The notes under the pieces were generated by a model, which had not been told where the DNA came from, made no database searches, and saw only the letters and a program-made list of their open reading frames with translations. A stretch of 64,000 bases of DNA, taken from assembly GCF_024436375.1 (NCBI RefSeq), contig NZ_JAFMZM010000003.1, positions 791,386-855,385 on the forward strand, in the 5' to 3' direction. The position numbers and the translations under genes were made by a program. Position 1 is the first letter of the stretch. Each line of letters starts with the position of its first letter. Shown piece by piece: positions 16,906 through 25,619 of the stretch. This DNA is from Nocardioides astragali. GTDB taxonomy: Bacteria > Actinomycetota > Actinomycetes > Propionibacteriales > Nocardioidaceae.

Positions 16906-18189
16906 ATGCCCCCCAGTCGTGACCTCGAGGAGATGTGGCGCGACCTGGCCCCGGTCGGCCGTTCGGCCTCGTCGGGCGGCTACTTCCGCCAACCCTGGGC
17001 CTCCGCCGAGATCGAGCTGCGGGAGTGGTTCGCCGAGGAGTGCGCCGCCCGTGGGCTCACCGTCGAGACCGACGGGATCGGCAACCAGGTCGCCTGGTGG
17101 TCGCCCTCGTCCCCGTCGGTCGAGGAAGGCGCCCCACGCCTGCGCCGTCCTGAGGAGGCGCGCCAGCGCCGTCTCGAAGGGTCGCGAGACCAGGGCGTGC
17201 TCACCGGCTCCCACCTCGACTCCGTCCTCGACGGTGGTGCGTACGACGGTCCGCTGGGCGTCGCGTCCGCGCTGGCCGCGATCGACCTGCTGCGCGAGCG
17301 GGGCTTCGAGCCCAGCCGTCCGATCGGGGTGTCGGTCTTCGTCGAGGAGGAGGGCTCGCGCTTCGGCCGCGCCTGCCTCGGCTCACGGCTGGTCACCGGT
17401 GCGACCACGTGGGAGGAGGCACGCGAGCTCCGCGACCGCGACGGGACCTTCCTCGGTGACGCGGTGTCCGCGGCAGGCCTGGATCCTTCGCGCGGCCTGC
17501 TGTCGCTGGAAGGTGTCGGCACCTTCGTCGAGCTGCACGTCGAGCAGGGGCGCGACCTCGTCGACCGCGACGTCGCCGTCGGCCTGGCCAGCGAGATCTG
17601 GCCGCACGGGCGCTGGCGCTTCGACTTCGCCGGGCAGGCCAACCACGCGGGCACCACCCGCATGGAGGACCGGCACGACCCGATGCTCACCTACGCGATG
17701 ACCGCGCTGGCCGCCAACAAGCAGGCCCGGCTCGCCGGGCAGCGCGCGACCTTCGGCCGGGTCTCGGTCGAGCCCAACGGCACCAACGCGGTGCCCTCGC
17801 TCGTGACCGCCTGGCTGGATGCCCGGGCCTCCGCTGACGACACCCTCGCCGCGATGGTCGCGGAGATCTCCCGCCAGGCCGACGAGCGCGCCGGTCGTGA
17901 CGGCACCTCGCTGGTCGTGACGCCCGAGTCGGTGTCGGGCTCGGTGGCCTTCGACCCCGGCCTCGCCCAGCGGCTGGCCGGGCTCGGCGACTGGCCGGTC
18001 ATCCCGACCCAGGCCGGCCACGACGCCGGCATCCTGTCCGACGCCGGCATCCCCACCGCGATGGTCTTCGTGCGCAACCCGACCGGCGTCTCGCACTCGC
18101 CCGACGAGCACGCCGAGATGGCCGACTGCCGCGCCGGGGTCGAGGCACTGGCCGACGTGCTGGCCGAGCTGACCGGGGCGCCGGAGTGA
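16906..18189 (+). CDS. M20-type amidohydrolase of the histidine-degradation cluster (allantoate amidohydrolase-like)
   Basis: A 427-residue metal-dependent hydrolase of the hydantoinase/carbamoylase family. Metal-site motifs are GSHLDSVLDGGAYDGPLGV, EEEGSRFGRA and ELHVEQGRDL, with HSPDEHAE near the C-terminus. The family acts on N-carbamoyl, allantoate or related amides. Here it is translationally coupled (GTGA) to hutF, which makes N-formylglutamate, and no hutG is seen. I infer that it removes the formyl group, replacing HutG. The ATG at 16906 lacks a strong ribosome site. Confidence 0.82.
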   Translation: MPPSRDLEEMWRDLAPVGRSASSGGYFRQPWASAEIELREWFAEECAARGLTVETDGIGNQVAWWSPSSPSVEEGAPRLRRPEEARQRRLEGSRDQGVLTGSHLDSVLDGGAYDGPLGVASALAAIDLLRERGFEPSRPIGVSVFVEEEGSRFGRACLGSRLVTGATTWEEARELRDRDGTFLGDAVSAAGLDPSRGLLSLEGVGTFVELHVEQGRDLVDRDVAVGLASEIWPHGRWRFDFAGQANHAGTTRMEDRHDPMLTYAMTALAANKQARLAGQRATFGRVSVEPNGTNAVPSLVTAWLDARASADDTLAAMVAEISRQADERAGRDGTSLVVTPESVSGSVAFDPGLAQRLAGLGDWPVIPTQAGHDAGILSDAGIPTAMVFVRNPTGVSHSPDEHAEMADCRAGVEALADVLAELTGAPE

Positions 18190-19511
18190 CGGCGTACCTG
18201 CTCGAACGGGCCTGGCTGCCCTCGGCCTCCGGTGGCGCCTTCCGCGACGACGTGCTCGTCGAGGTGGAGGGCGGGCGCTTCACCGCGGTGACGCCCGACA
18301 GCGACCCGCCACGCGCGATCCCCGTCCGGGGACTCGTCGTCCCCGGCCTCGCCAACACCCACAGCCACGCCTTCCACCGCGCGCTGCGCGGCCGCACCCA
18401 GCGCGAGCGCGGGACGTTCTGGACCTGGCGCGACCAGATGTACGCCGTCGCCGCGCGGCTCGACCCGGACTCCTACCTCGCCCTCGCGCGGGCGACGTAC
18501 CGCGAGATGGCTGCCGCCGGCATCACGTGCGTCGGCGAGTTCCACTACGTCCACCGTCGGCCGGACGGCTCGACCTACGACGACCCCAACGAGATGGGCC
18601 TCGTGCTGGCCGAGGCGGCCCGGCAGGCCGGGATCCGCATCACGTTGCTCGACACCCTCTACCTCTCCTCCGGATTCGGCGTCGCCCCCCGAGGAGCCCA
18701 GGTCCGCTACGTCGACGGCTCGGTCGAGGAGTGGACGTCGCGGGTCGACGCCCTCGACGGCGGTGCTCATGCCGTGACCGGCGCGGCCGTCCACTCGGTC
18801 CGGGCGGTGCCGGCGTCCGAGCTCGACGCGGTGGCGTCGTGGGTGGGCGAGCGGCCGTTCCACGCGCACGTCTCCGAGCAGGTCGCCGAGAACGAGGCGT
18901 GCCTCGAGGCGTACGGCGTCACGCCCACCCGGCTGCTCGCCGACCACGGCCTGGTGGGGCCCACGACGAGCCTGGTCCACGCGACGCACCTCACCGACGA
19001 CGACATCGCGCTGATCGGCGGGGCGCGGGCCTTCGCCGCCTTCTGCCCGACGACCGAGCGTGACCTCGGCGACGGCATCGGCCCGTCGCGGCGGCTCCAC
19101 GACGCGGGCGCCCGCCTGACCCTCGGCAGCGACAGCCACGCGGTGATCGACCCGTTCGAGGAGATGCGCGCCCTCGAGCTCGACGAGCGGCTCGCCACCC
19201 AGCAGCGAGGCCACTGGAGCGCGCCCGAGCTGCTCGAGGCCGCCACGGCCGCCGGCCACGCGTCCCTCGGCTGGTCCGACGCCGGCGCCATCGCGGTGGG
19301 TCAGCGCGCGGACCTCGTGGTCGTGGACCCGGCGAGCCCGAGGACCGCCGGGGCCGGGCGTGACGAGGGGGCCGTCGCCTTCGCGGCGTGCGCCGAGGAC
19401 GTGCAGCGGGTGATGGTCGACGGCCGGTGGGTCGTGGAAGAGGGGCAGCGCTACGACATCGGCCTCGAGCTGGAGGCCGCGATCGCCGGCATCTGGGGAG
19501 AGATGACATGA
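18186..19511 (+). CDS. hutF: Formimidoylglutamate deiminase
   Basis: Hydrolyses N-formimidoyl-glutamate to N-formyl-glutamate and ammonia in the five-step histidine pathway. The 441-residue amidohydrolase has the metal motif [11 protein letters not shown], a conserved FWTWRDQMY segment, [13 protein letters not shown] and the late metal Asp in [15 protein letters not shown]. The GTG start overlaps the upstream stop. Its TGA overlaps an ATG that opens a 45-residue micro-ORF carried by a palindromic repeat before hutI. Confidence 0.92.
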   Translation: MTAYLLERAWLPSASGGAFRDDVLVEVEGGRFTAVTPDSDPPRAIPVRGLVVPGLANTHSHAFHRALRGRTQRERGTFWTWRDQMYAVAARLDPDSYLALARATYREMAAAGITCVGEFHYVHRRPDGSTYDDPNEMGLVLAEAARQAGIRITLLDTLYLSSGFGVAPRGAQVRYVDGSVEEWTSRVDALDGGAHAVTGAAVHSVRAVPASELDAVASWVGERPFHAHVSEQVAENEACLEAYGVTPTRLLADHGLVGPTTSLVHATHLTDDDIALIGGARAFAAFCPTTERDLGDGIGPSRRLHDAGARLTLGSDSHAVIDPFEEMRALELDERLATQQRGHWSAPELLEAATAAGHASLGWSDAGAIAVGQRADLVVVDPASPRTAGAGRDEGAVAFAACAEDVQRVMVDGRWVVEEGQRYDIGLELEAAIAGIWGEMT

Positions 19512-19645
19512 GCACCCCACGACGTTCTTCTCCCCCGCACCGCTTCACCCCACGGCCTCCTGCCTCCCCCGCTGCGCTCCTCCCCCACGAGCCCACGGGG
19601 ACCCCGAAGCGCTCCTCCGAACAACGCCGCAGGGACCCCGCATGA
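19508..19645 (+). repeat. Palindromic micro-ORF element at an ATGA junction, copy 1
   Basis: This stretch separates hutF and hutI. Its ends are related to 43014-43112: CCCCACGACGTTCTTC near the left and GAACAACGCCGC-GGGACCCCGC at the right are imperfect inverted repeats of each other. It is also a full reading frame of 45 codons beginning [10 protein letters not shown] and ending EQRRRDPA. That frame opens inside the hutF stop (ATGA) and closes inside the hutI start (ATGA). An AGGGA about 6 bases before the hutI ATG is supplied by the element. Confidence 0.7.
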
Positions 19646-20823
19646 CAACGACCGTCATCACCGGCATCGGCGAGCTGGTCACCAACGACCCCGCGCGCCG
19701 GGAGCAGGGCGGCCTCCTCGGCCTCCTGCCCGACGCGGCCGTCGTGGTCGAGAGGAGTCGGATCGCCTGGGTCGGCCCGGGCGCCGAGGCGCCGGATGCC
19801 GACGTCCGGGTCGACGCCGGTGGCCGCGCCGTCATCCCCGGCTTCGTCGACTCGCACAGCCACCTGGTCTTCGCCGGCGACCGGTCGGCGGAGTTCGAGG
19901 CCCGGATGACCGGCGAGCCCTACACCGCCGGCGGGATCCGTACGACGGTGGCCAGGACGCGCGCCGCCACCGACGAGCAGCTGACCTCGCACGTCGCCCG
20001 GCTCGTCGCCGAGATGCGTGGCCAGGGCACCACCACGGTCGAGATCAAGAGCGGCTACGGGCTGTCGGTCCACGACGAGGCGCGTAGCCTCGCGGTCGCC
20101 CGCCAGTTCACCGACGAGACCACCTTCCTCGGCGCCCACGTCGTCCCTGACGGCACCACGCCCGAGGACTACGTCGCCCTCGTCACCGGTCCGATGCTGG
20201 CAGCCGCGGCGCCGCACGCCCGGTGGATCGACGTGTTCTGCGAGGACGGCGCCTTCGACGTCGACGAGGCCCGGGCGATCCTGCTGGCCGGCACCGACAG
20301 CGGGCTGCGCGGACGGCTCCACGCCAACCAGCTGACGTACGGCGGTGGGGTGCAGCTGGCCTGCGAGCTCGGCCTGGCCGCGGTCGACCACTGCACCTTC
20401 TTGTCCGGCGACGACGTCTCCGCGCTGGAGTCGAGCGGCACGATCGCGACCCTGCTGCCGGGCGTGGAGTTCTCCACGCGCCAGCCCTATCCCGACGCCC
20501 GTGGGTTGATCGACGCGGGCGTCCGGGTCGCGCTCGCCAGCGACTGCAACCCGGGCTCCTGCTTCACCTCGTCGATGGCGCTGTGCATCGCCCTGGCGGT
20601 CCGGGAGATGCGGATGAGCCCGGCCGAGGCCCTGCACGCCGCGACCGCCATGGGCGCCGCGGCCCTCGACCGCGACGACGTCGGCGTGCTCGCCCCTGGC
20701 AACGCTGCCGACCTCGTGCTCCTCGACGCGCCGTCGTACGTCCATCTCGCCTACCGGCCCGGGGTCCCGCTCGTGGCCGGGGTCTGGCAGGCCGGCCGCC
20801 CGGTCGTCGGCACCCCCTCCTGA
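19642..20823 (+). CDS. hutI: Imidazolonepropionase
   Basis: Opens the imidazolone ring to give N-formimidoyl-glutamate, the substrate of HutF. The 393-residue amidohydrolase shows [19 protein letters not shown] (metal His pair), [31 protein letters not shown] and the late metal Asp in [10 protein letters not shown]. The start ATG lies at the right edge of the micro-ORF element and overlaps its stop. The upstream enzymes HutH and HutU are not in this window. Confidence 0.93.
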   Translation: MTTTVITGIGELVTNDPARREQGGLLGLLPDAAVVVERSRIAWVGPGAEAPDADVRVDAGGRAVIPGFVDSHSHLVFAGDRSAEFEARMTGEPYTAGGIRTTVARTRAATDEQLTSHVARLVAEMRGQGTTTVEIKSGYGLSVHDEARSLAVARQFTDETTFLGAHVVPDGTTPEDYVALVTGPMLAAAAPHARWIDVFCEDGAFDVDEARAILLAGTDSGLRGRLHANQLTYGGGVQLACELGLAAVDHCTFLSGDDVSALESSGTIATLLPGVEFSTRQPYPDARGLIDAGVRVALASDCNPGSCFTSSMALCIALAVREMRMSPAEALHAATAMGAAALDRDDVGVLAPGNAADLVLLDAPSYVHLAYRPGVPLVAGVWQAGRPVVGTPS

Positions 20824-20833
20824 CCCCCGGTGG

Positions 20834-20894
20834 GTAGTCCGCTGCGAATCGCGGGTCATCGCCGCCGGCAGACCGGCTTTCTGCAGCGGACTAC
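20834..20894. repeat. Dispersed palindromic repeat, GTAGTCCGCTGC family, intergenic copy
   Basis: Arms GTAGTCCGCTGC (20834-20845) and GCAGCGGACTAC (20883-20894) are perfect complements over 12 bp. The same arms recur at 56746-56808 inside cobB. It lies 10 bases past the hutI stop and could also end transcription. Confidence 0.75.
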
Positions 20895-20916
20895 TCCGCC
20901 AGGGACGGCGCGCGCA

Positions 20917-20963
20917 CTACCTCAGACGGCCTCGTACGCCGCTCCCGACGGCATCTGAGGTAG
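20917..20963. repeat. Second inverted repeat downstream of hutI
   Basis: CTACCTCAGA (20917-20926) and TCTGAGGTAG (20954-20963) are perfect 10-bp complements around a 27-base loop. A third partial CTACCTCA occurs near 21005. Together with the preceding palindrome it fills most of the hutI to regulator gap. Confidence 0.6.
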
Positions 20964-21078
20964 CTGGCCACGCGTGAATAGGGCGCCCGCCCGATGTCCG
21001 GCCCTACCTCATGGACGGAATCTCTACTCACGGTCCCAGAAGGGGCCCCCTGAAGAGGGATTCGAAGAGGAGAAGCAC

Positions 21079-21192
21079 ATGTTCAGCACCGACAGCTTCC
21101 TGAGTGCCGAGATCGCCTACCGCCAGGACCGGATCCGGAAGGACTACGGCGTCCGTCGCTGGACGCGCCGCGCCGACCAGACCAAGGGATGA
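21079..21192 (+). CDS. 37-residue micro-protein coupled to the LuxR/AAA regulator
   Basis: The peptide begins MFSTDSFLSAEIAYRQDRIR and is amphipathic with a basic C-terminus (VRRWTRRADQTKG). GAGGAGA lies 6-7 bases before the ATG at 21079. Its TGA overlaps the regulator start (ATGA), so it likely controls or accompanies regulator translation. No family is recognised. It could be a leader that sets regulator levels or a small partner protein. Confidence 0.6.
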   Translation: MFSTDSFLSAEIAYRQDRIRKDYGVRRWTRRADQTKG

Positions 21193-24167
21193 CGCGCAGC
21201 GTGGTCGGCCCTCGGGTGTCGGAGCGGCAGGACACAATGTCCCCCGTGCCGGCGCTGAGGACCACCGATCTCATCGGACGCGATGCCGAGCTGGAAGAAC
21301 TCACCTCCCAGCTCGGCATTCGCGCGTCCAAGGGCCACCAGGTCGCCCGGGCGATGCTTCTCGCCGGCGACGCGGGGGTGGGCAAGACCCGGGTCCTGAT
21401 GGCCCTGCGCGACCGCGCGATCGAGGCCGACTGGCACGTCGTCGCCGGCCACTGCCTCGACCTCGCCGACAGCTCGCTCCCCTACCTCCCCTTCTCCGAG
21501 ATCCTCGGTCGGCTGATGGCCGACCTGCCCGACGTCGCAGGTCGTGTGCTCGAGCAGCACCCCACGCTCGCCCGCCTGCTCCCCGGGCGTCGCATCCGCA
21601 GCAGTGAGACCGCGTCGGGCGACCAGGCCCTCGACCGCGGCAACGTCTACGACGCGTTCGGCGACCTCCTCTCCGCCGTCGCCGAGCAGGCGCCGGTCCT
21701 CGTGATCGTCGAGGACGCCCACTGGGCCGACGAGTCCACCCGCGACATGCTCAGCTTCCTCTTCTCCCGCGCCCTTCCGGGCGTCTCGCTCGTCATCTCC
21801 TACCGAGCCGACGACCTCCACCGGCGACACCCGCTCCGCCGGCAGGTGGCCGAGTGGATGCGGTTGCGCGGCGTCGACCGGCTCCAGCTCGAGCCGCTCG
21901 CCGACGACGACGTACGCACCCTCGTCCGCGCCCTGCGTCCCGGCACGCTGTCCGAGGCTGAATACGTCTCCATCGTCGACCGGGCCGAGGGCAACCCCTT
22001 CTTCGTCGAGGAGCTCGTCGGTGCGGCCTGGTCGGGACAGGTCCCCGGCGAGCTCGCCGACGTCCTCCTGGTCCACCTCGACCGCCTCGACGAGGCCACC
22101 CGCCGCGTGGTCCGCATCGTCTCCGTGGCCGGGCGCCAGGTGAGTCACGGCCTGCTCGCCGCCGTGTCCGACCTCGGCTCCGCCGAGCTCGAGGACGCGC
22201 TCCGCACGGCGGTCGAGTCCAACGTGCTGGTGGCCTCCCGCGGGGGGACCTACGCCTTCCGCCACGCGCTGCTCGGCGAGGCGGTCTACGACGACCTGCT
22301 GCCCGGCGAGCGGGTCAGGCTCCACGCCGACTTCGTCTCCGCGCTCGGTGAGGGACGCGCGATGGGCACCGCCGCCGAGCTGGCCCAGCACGCCCGCCGC
22401 GCCGACGACAAGCCGGTGGCCATCCGCGCCTCCATCGAGGCGGGTGAGGAGGCGCTCGCGGTCGGCGGTCCCTCCGAGGCGGCCACCCACTTCCTCGACG
22501 CTCTGGAGCTCATCGACACCGCGCGGACCCCGGTGACCGACGTCGACCTGCTCGCCCTCGTCCGGCGCTGCGCCGAAGCGCTGGTCGCGGCGGGTCGGGT
22601 GCCGAAGGCCGTCAAGGTGCTGCGCGCGCGGCTGGCCACACTGCCGTCCGACGCGCCCGCGGTGGATCGCGGTCAGCTGCTCACGTCGCTGGCCTCCGCC
22701 CTGACGCTGACCGACACCACCGAGTCGCCGCGCGAGATCGCAGCGGAGGCGGTCGAGCTGCTGCGGGACGGCCCGCCCAAGCTGCTCGCCCGTGCGCTCT
22801 TCGTCTACGCGGAGTGCCTGGGCAACTGGCGCGCGGAGGAGGCCCGGGCGGCGGCACTCGAGGCGCTGGAGCTCGCCGAGCGCAACGACTTCACCAGCCT
22901 GGCGGTCGAGCTGCACACCACGCTCGCCCTGCTCGACCACCAGCACGACGGCCAGGACCCCGGCACCGGATGGCGCGCGGCCGCCGACCGCGCCAGCTCC
23001 GCCGGGCTCATCGAGCCCGAGCTTCGCGCCCTCTACTTCCTGGGCCGGTTCCTCCAGGATCGAGGCGACCTCGACGCCGCAGGCGAGGTCTACCGCCAGC
23101 TCATCGCCCGCAGCGAGGCCGGCGGTCTCGCGTGGTCGCCCTACCCCGCCGAGGCGAGGCTCCTCTACGCCATCGCGCTGACCCACCAGGGCCGGCTCGA
23201 TGAGGCGTGGAGCCTGCTCGACGTCACGGGCCAGGACCCGCCGATGGTCTACGAGTGGCTGTTCTTCGCCCAGCAGATGCTCATCATCATCGGCATCCGA
23301 GGCAACACCCACAGCATGGCGCTCGAGCGCCTGCGCGACTACTGGGGCAGCGACGGCCTCACCGCGATCATCGCCGGCAGCGCGGAGCTGATGCGGGCAG
23401 CAGCAGCCGTCGACGCCAAGGGCGCGCTCGCGATCTACGACGACGTGGTTGCCAGCGTCGTACCCCTGTGGCACGAGTGGTTCCAGGCCCGGCTCCGGCT
23501 GGCGACGATCGTCGTCGGAGTCTTCGCCAGCGCGGCGCCCCACCAGTCGGCCGACGAGCGCGAGACCACCAGGGCAGCGGTCGACCGGCTGATGGCCGAC
23601 GGCGCACGGGTGATCGACTTCTACGCCCGCTACGAGGCCAGCCGCGGCCCCGAATACCGCATGTGGGTGGCCCGCCGCACCGCGGAGCACCTGCGCTGGC
23701 GGTGGCTCGCCCAGGTCGAGCCGCCCTCGAGCGAGGAGCTCGTCGAGGCGTGGCGTGCCGCCGAGGAGACCGCCCTGGCCTACGGCAGCGTGCCGGAGCT
23801 CGCCCAGACCCGTGTCCGCCTGGCCGGCGTGCTCCGGGCGGTCGGCGACGCGCAGGGCGCTCGGGTCGCGGGTGACCAGGCCCGCGAGGCCGGGCACGCG
23901 ATGCGGGCCGCGCCACTCCTGGCCGAGCTCACGGCCGGTGGCTCCGCGGCCGCTCCGGCGACCGCTGCGGAGGTGGCCGTCCTCACCCCCCGCGAGGCCG
24001 AGATCCTCGCCCTCGTGGCGGAGGGACGCAGCAACGGCGAGATCGGCAAGCAGCTGTTCATCAGCACCAAGACCGTCTCGGTCCACGTCTCCAACATCCT
24101 GGCCAAGCTCGACGCCGCCTCCCGCACGGAGGCGGCCGCGATCGCGCGCCGGCGCGGCCTGCTCTGA
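21189..24167 (+). CDS. Large LuxR regulator with AAA ATPase (LAL/MalT-like)
   Basis: A 992-residue signal-transduction ATPase. An N-terminal ATPase has Walker A GDAGVGKTR near residue 60 and Walker B VLVIVEDAHWAD. A long helical TPR-like sensor region follows, and a C-terminal LuxR helix-turn-helix (LTPREAEILALVAEGRSNGE, STKTVSVHVSNILAKLDAAS) closes the protein. Such proteins activate transcription when a ligand promotes ATP-dependent assembly. The ligand and targets are not evident. Translation is coupled to the micro-protein at 21079-21192. Confidence 0.9.
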   Translation: MTRSVVGPRVSERQDTMSPVPALRTTDLIGRDAELEELTSQLGIRASKGHQVARAMLLAGDAGVGKTRVLMALRDRAIEADWHVVAGHCLDLADSSLPYLPFSEILGRLMADLPDVAGRVLEQHPTLARLLPGRRIRSSETASGDQALDRGNVYDAFGDLLSAVAEQAPVLVIVEDAHWADESTRDMLSFLFSRALPGVSLVISYRADDLHRRHPLRRQVAEWMRLRGVDRLQLEPLADDDVRTLVRALRPGTLSEAEYVSIVDRAEGNPFFVEELVGAAWSGQVPGELADVLLVHLDRLDEATRRVVRIVSVAGRQVSHGLLAAVSDLGSAELEDALRTAVESNVLVASRGGTYAFRHALLGEAVYDDLLPGERVRLHADFVSALGEGRAMGTAAELAQHARRADDKPVAIRASIEAGEEALAVGGPSEAATHFLDALELIDTARTPVTDVDLLALVRRCAEALVAAGRVPKAVKVLRARLATLPSDAPAVDRGQLLTSLASALTLTDTTESPREIAAEAVELLRDGPPKLLARALFVYAECLGNWRAEEARAAALEALELAERNDFTSLAVELHTTLALLDHQHDGQDPGTGWRAAADRASSAGLIEPELRALYFLGRFLQDRGDLDAAGEVYRQLIARSEAGGLAWSPYPAEARLLYAIALTHQGRLDEAWSLLDVTGQDPPMVYEWLFFAQQMLIIIGIRGNTHSMALERLRDYWGSDGLTAIIAGSAELMRAAAAVDAKGALAIYDDVVASVVPLWHEWFQARLRLATIVVGVFASAAPHQSADERETTRAAVDRLMADGARVIDFYARYEASRGPEYRMWVARRTAEHLRWRWLAQVEPPSSEELVEAWRAAEETALAYGSVPELAQTRVRLAGVLRAVGDAQGARVAGDQAREAGHAMRAAPLLAELTAGGSAAAPATAAEVAVLTPREAEILALVAEGRSNGEIGKQLFISTKTVSVHVSNILAKLDAASRTEAAAIARRRGLL

Positions 24168-24170
24168 GCC

Positions 24171-24192
24171 GGGCGGAGGGTTTCCCCCGCCC
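24171..24192 (+). terminator. GC-rich hairpin after the LAL regulator
   Basis: GGGCGG (24171-24176) pairs with CCGCCC (24187-24192), with further G-C pairs inside around a TTT loop. It begins 3 bases after the regulator stop. No clear T-tract follows. Confidence 0.5.
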
Positions 24193-24279
24193 CGAGGGGT
24201 GTGGGACGGTGGTCGAGCCGGGATCGAGACTTGGTAGTGCGCCGACGGATCGCCCGCCGGAGCTGAGTAGGAGGATCAC

Positions 24280-24495
24280 ATGACGACGACTCCTGACAAC
24301 CCGTTGAACGACGACGAGATGAGCACCGAGGGCGTCGACCCCACGGGCGTCCCGTCCGCTCCGGGCACTGACGCGGACGGCACCGACGCGGACTCCACCG
24401 ACGGCGACTCGACGGACTCCACCGACGGCGACTCGACCGATTCCGACAGCACCGACGGGACCGACGCCGACGGGACGGACGGGATCGCGCTCTGA
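24280..24495 (+). CDS. Small acidic Asp/Ser/Thr/Gly-repeat protein
   Basis: A 71-residue protein that starts MTTTPDNPLNDDEMSTEGVD and continues as a low-complexity run of DGT, DST and DGDSTDS units, close to pure D/S/T/G, ending GIAL. AGGAGG lies about 8 bases before the ATG. Its TGA overlaps a CTG that fits as the start of the following cupin gene. It has no recognisable domain. Tandem units in the DNA indicate expansion by slippage. It may be a disordered partner of the cupin enzyme or a spacer peptide. Confidence 0.6.
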   Translation: MTTTPDNPLNDDEMSTEGVDPTGVPSAPGTDADGTDADSTDGDSTDSTDGDSTDSDSTDGTDADGTDGIAL

Positions 24496-25619
24496 GCGCA
24501 CTCGACCGCCTCACCGGGGACGCCCAGACCTTCATCGACAAGGTCTGGGCGTCGTCGGTCCACGTCCATCGCACCGACCCGAGCCTGGGCGCCAGCACCC
24601 TGTCGCTCGCCGACGTCGACCACCTGCTCACCGAGACTGCGATCCGCGCACCTGCGGTCCGGGTCGCCCGCGACGGGTCGGTGCTGCCCGAGTCGTCCTT
24701 CACCCGCGGCGGCAGCCTGGCCGGCAAGCCCCTGACCGGGTTGGTCGATCCCGTGAAGCTGATGCGCCTGCACGACGAGGGCGCCACGATCGTGCTCCAG
24801 GGCCTCCAGCGCTACTGGACCCCGGTGTCGGACCTCCTCGCCGGCCTCGAGCTCGAGCTGGGCCACCCCTGCCAGGCCAACGCCTACCTCACCCCGCCCG
24901 GCGCCCAGGGCTTCGCCGTGCACTCCGACTCCCACGACGTCTTCGTGATGCAGACCCACGGCACCAAGCTCTGGGAGATCCACGGCGAGGGCGGTCCCGG
25001 TGAGCTCCTCCTCGAGCCCGGCGTCGTCGCCTACCTCCCCACCGGCACCCCCCACGCCGCACGGGCGCAGGAGGCCGTGTCGCTGCACCTCACCATCGGC
25101 ATCAACCAGCTCACCTGGCGCCAGCTCGTCTCGCGCCTCGTCCTCGACGTCCTCGACGACGTTGCCGACGACCACCTCCCGGCCGGCTACCTCACCGATC
25201 CCGACCGGCTGGCCGACGGGATCGGCCGGCACCTCGGTGCCGTCGCCGACGCCGTACGCCGCCTCGACGCGCCCGCCGCGGCGCAGGAGCAGGCCGTGCG
25301 TTTCCTCAGCGAGCGCCCGCCCCGGATGGCCGGCGCGCTGCTCGACCGGGAGGCCCTGACGCGGGGCCTCAGTGACGACAGCGTCCTGCGGCGCCGCCCC
25401 GGCCACCCGTGTGAGGTCGTCGCGGCCGCGGGGGACGACGTCGTACGGGTCCTGCTCGGCGACCGCGTGCTGCGCGTGCCCGCCCGCATCCGCGACGCCG
25501 TCGACGTGGTCGCGGCCCGCCACGAGCTGACGCCGGCCGATCTCCCCCTCGATCCCGCGAGTGCGCTCGTGCTGTGCCGACGGCTGGTGCGGGAGGGCCT
25601 GCTCGAGGTCGTGCGGTGA
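24492..25619 (+). CDS. JmjC/cupin 2-oxoglutarate oxygenase-like protein (ROXA type), probable CTG start
   Basis: A 375-residue protein with the JmjC-like iron site of ribosomal oxygenases: HSDSHD (H-x-D) and, after FVMQTHGTKLWEIHG, the distal His in TGTPHAARA. A C-terminal winged-helix-like region follows. The first ATG-type start in frame (GTG, 24681) would delete about 60 residues that read as normal protein (SALDRLTGDAQTFIDKVWAS). CTG at 24492 overlaps the preceding stop as CTGA and is the best explanation. The likely substrate is a ribosomal or other protein. The next gene is coupled by GTGA. Confidence 0.8.
   Translation: MSALDRLTGDAQTFIDKVWASSVHVHRTDPSLGASTLSLADVDHLLTETAIRAPAVRVARDGSVLPESSFTRGGSLAGKPLTGLVDPVKLMRLHDEGATIVLQGLQRYWTPVSDLLAGLELELGHPCQANAYLTPPGAQGFAVHSDSHDVFVMQTHGTKLWEIHGEGGPGELLLEPGVVAYLPTGTPHAARAQEAVSLHLTIGINQLTWRQLVSRLVLDVLDDVADDHLPAGYLTDPDRLADGIGRHLGAVADAVRRLDAPAAAQEQAVRFLSERPPRMAGALLDREALTRGLSDDSVLRRRPGHPCEVVAAAGDDVVRVLLGDRVLRVPARIRDAVDVVAARHELTPADLPLDPASALVLCRRLVREGLLEVVR

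Noticed and set aside
19508..19645. The micro-ORF as an ordinary small gene
   Set aside because: Its sequence recurs between other genes with inverted ends, so it is better described as a repeat element that happens to be translatable.
21144..24086. A 980-codon open frame antisense to the LAL regulator
   Set aside because: It is the complement of a well-defined regulator with Walker and LuxR motifs, so the antisense frame is a codon-bias artefact.
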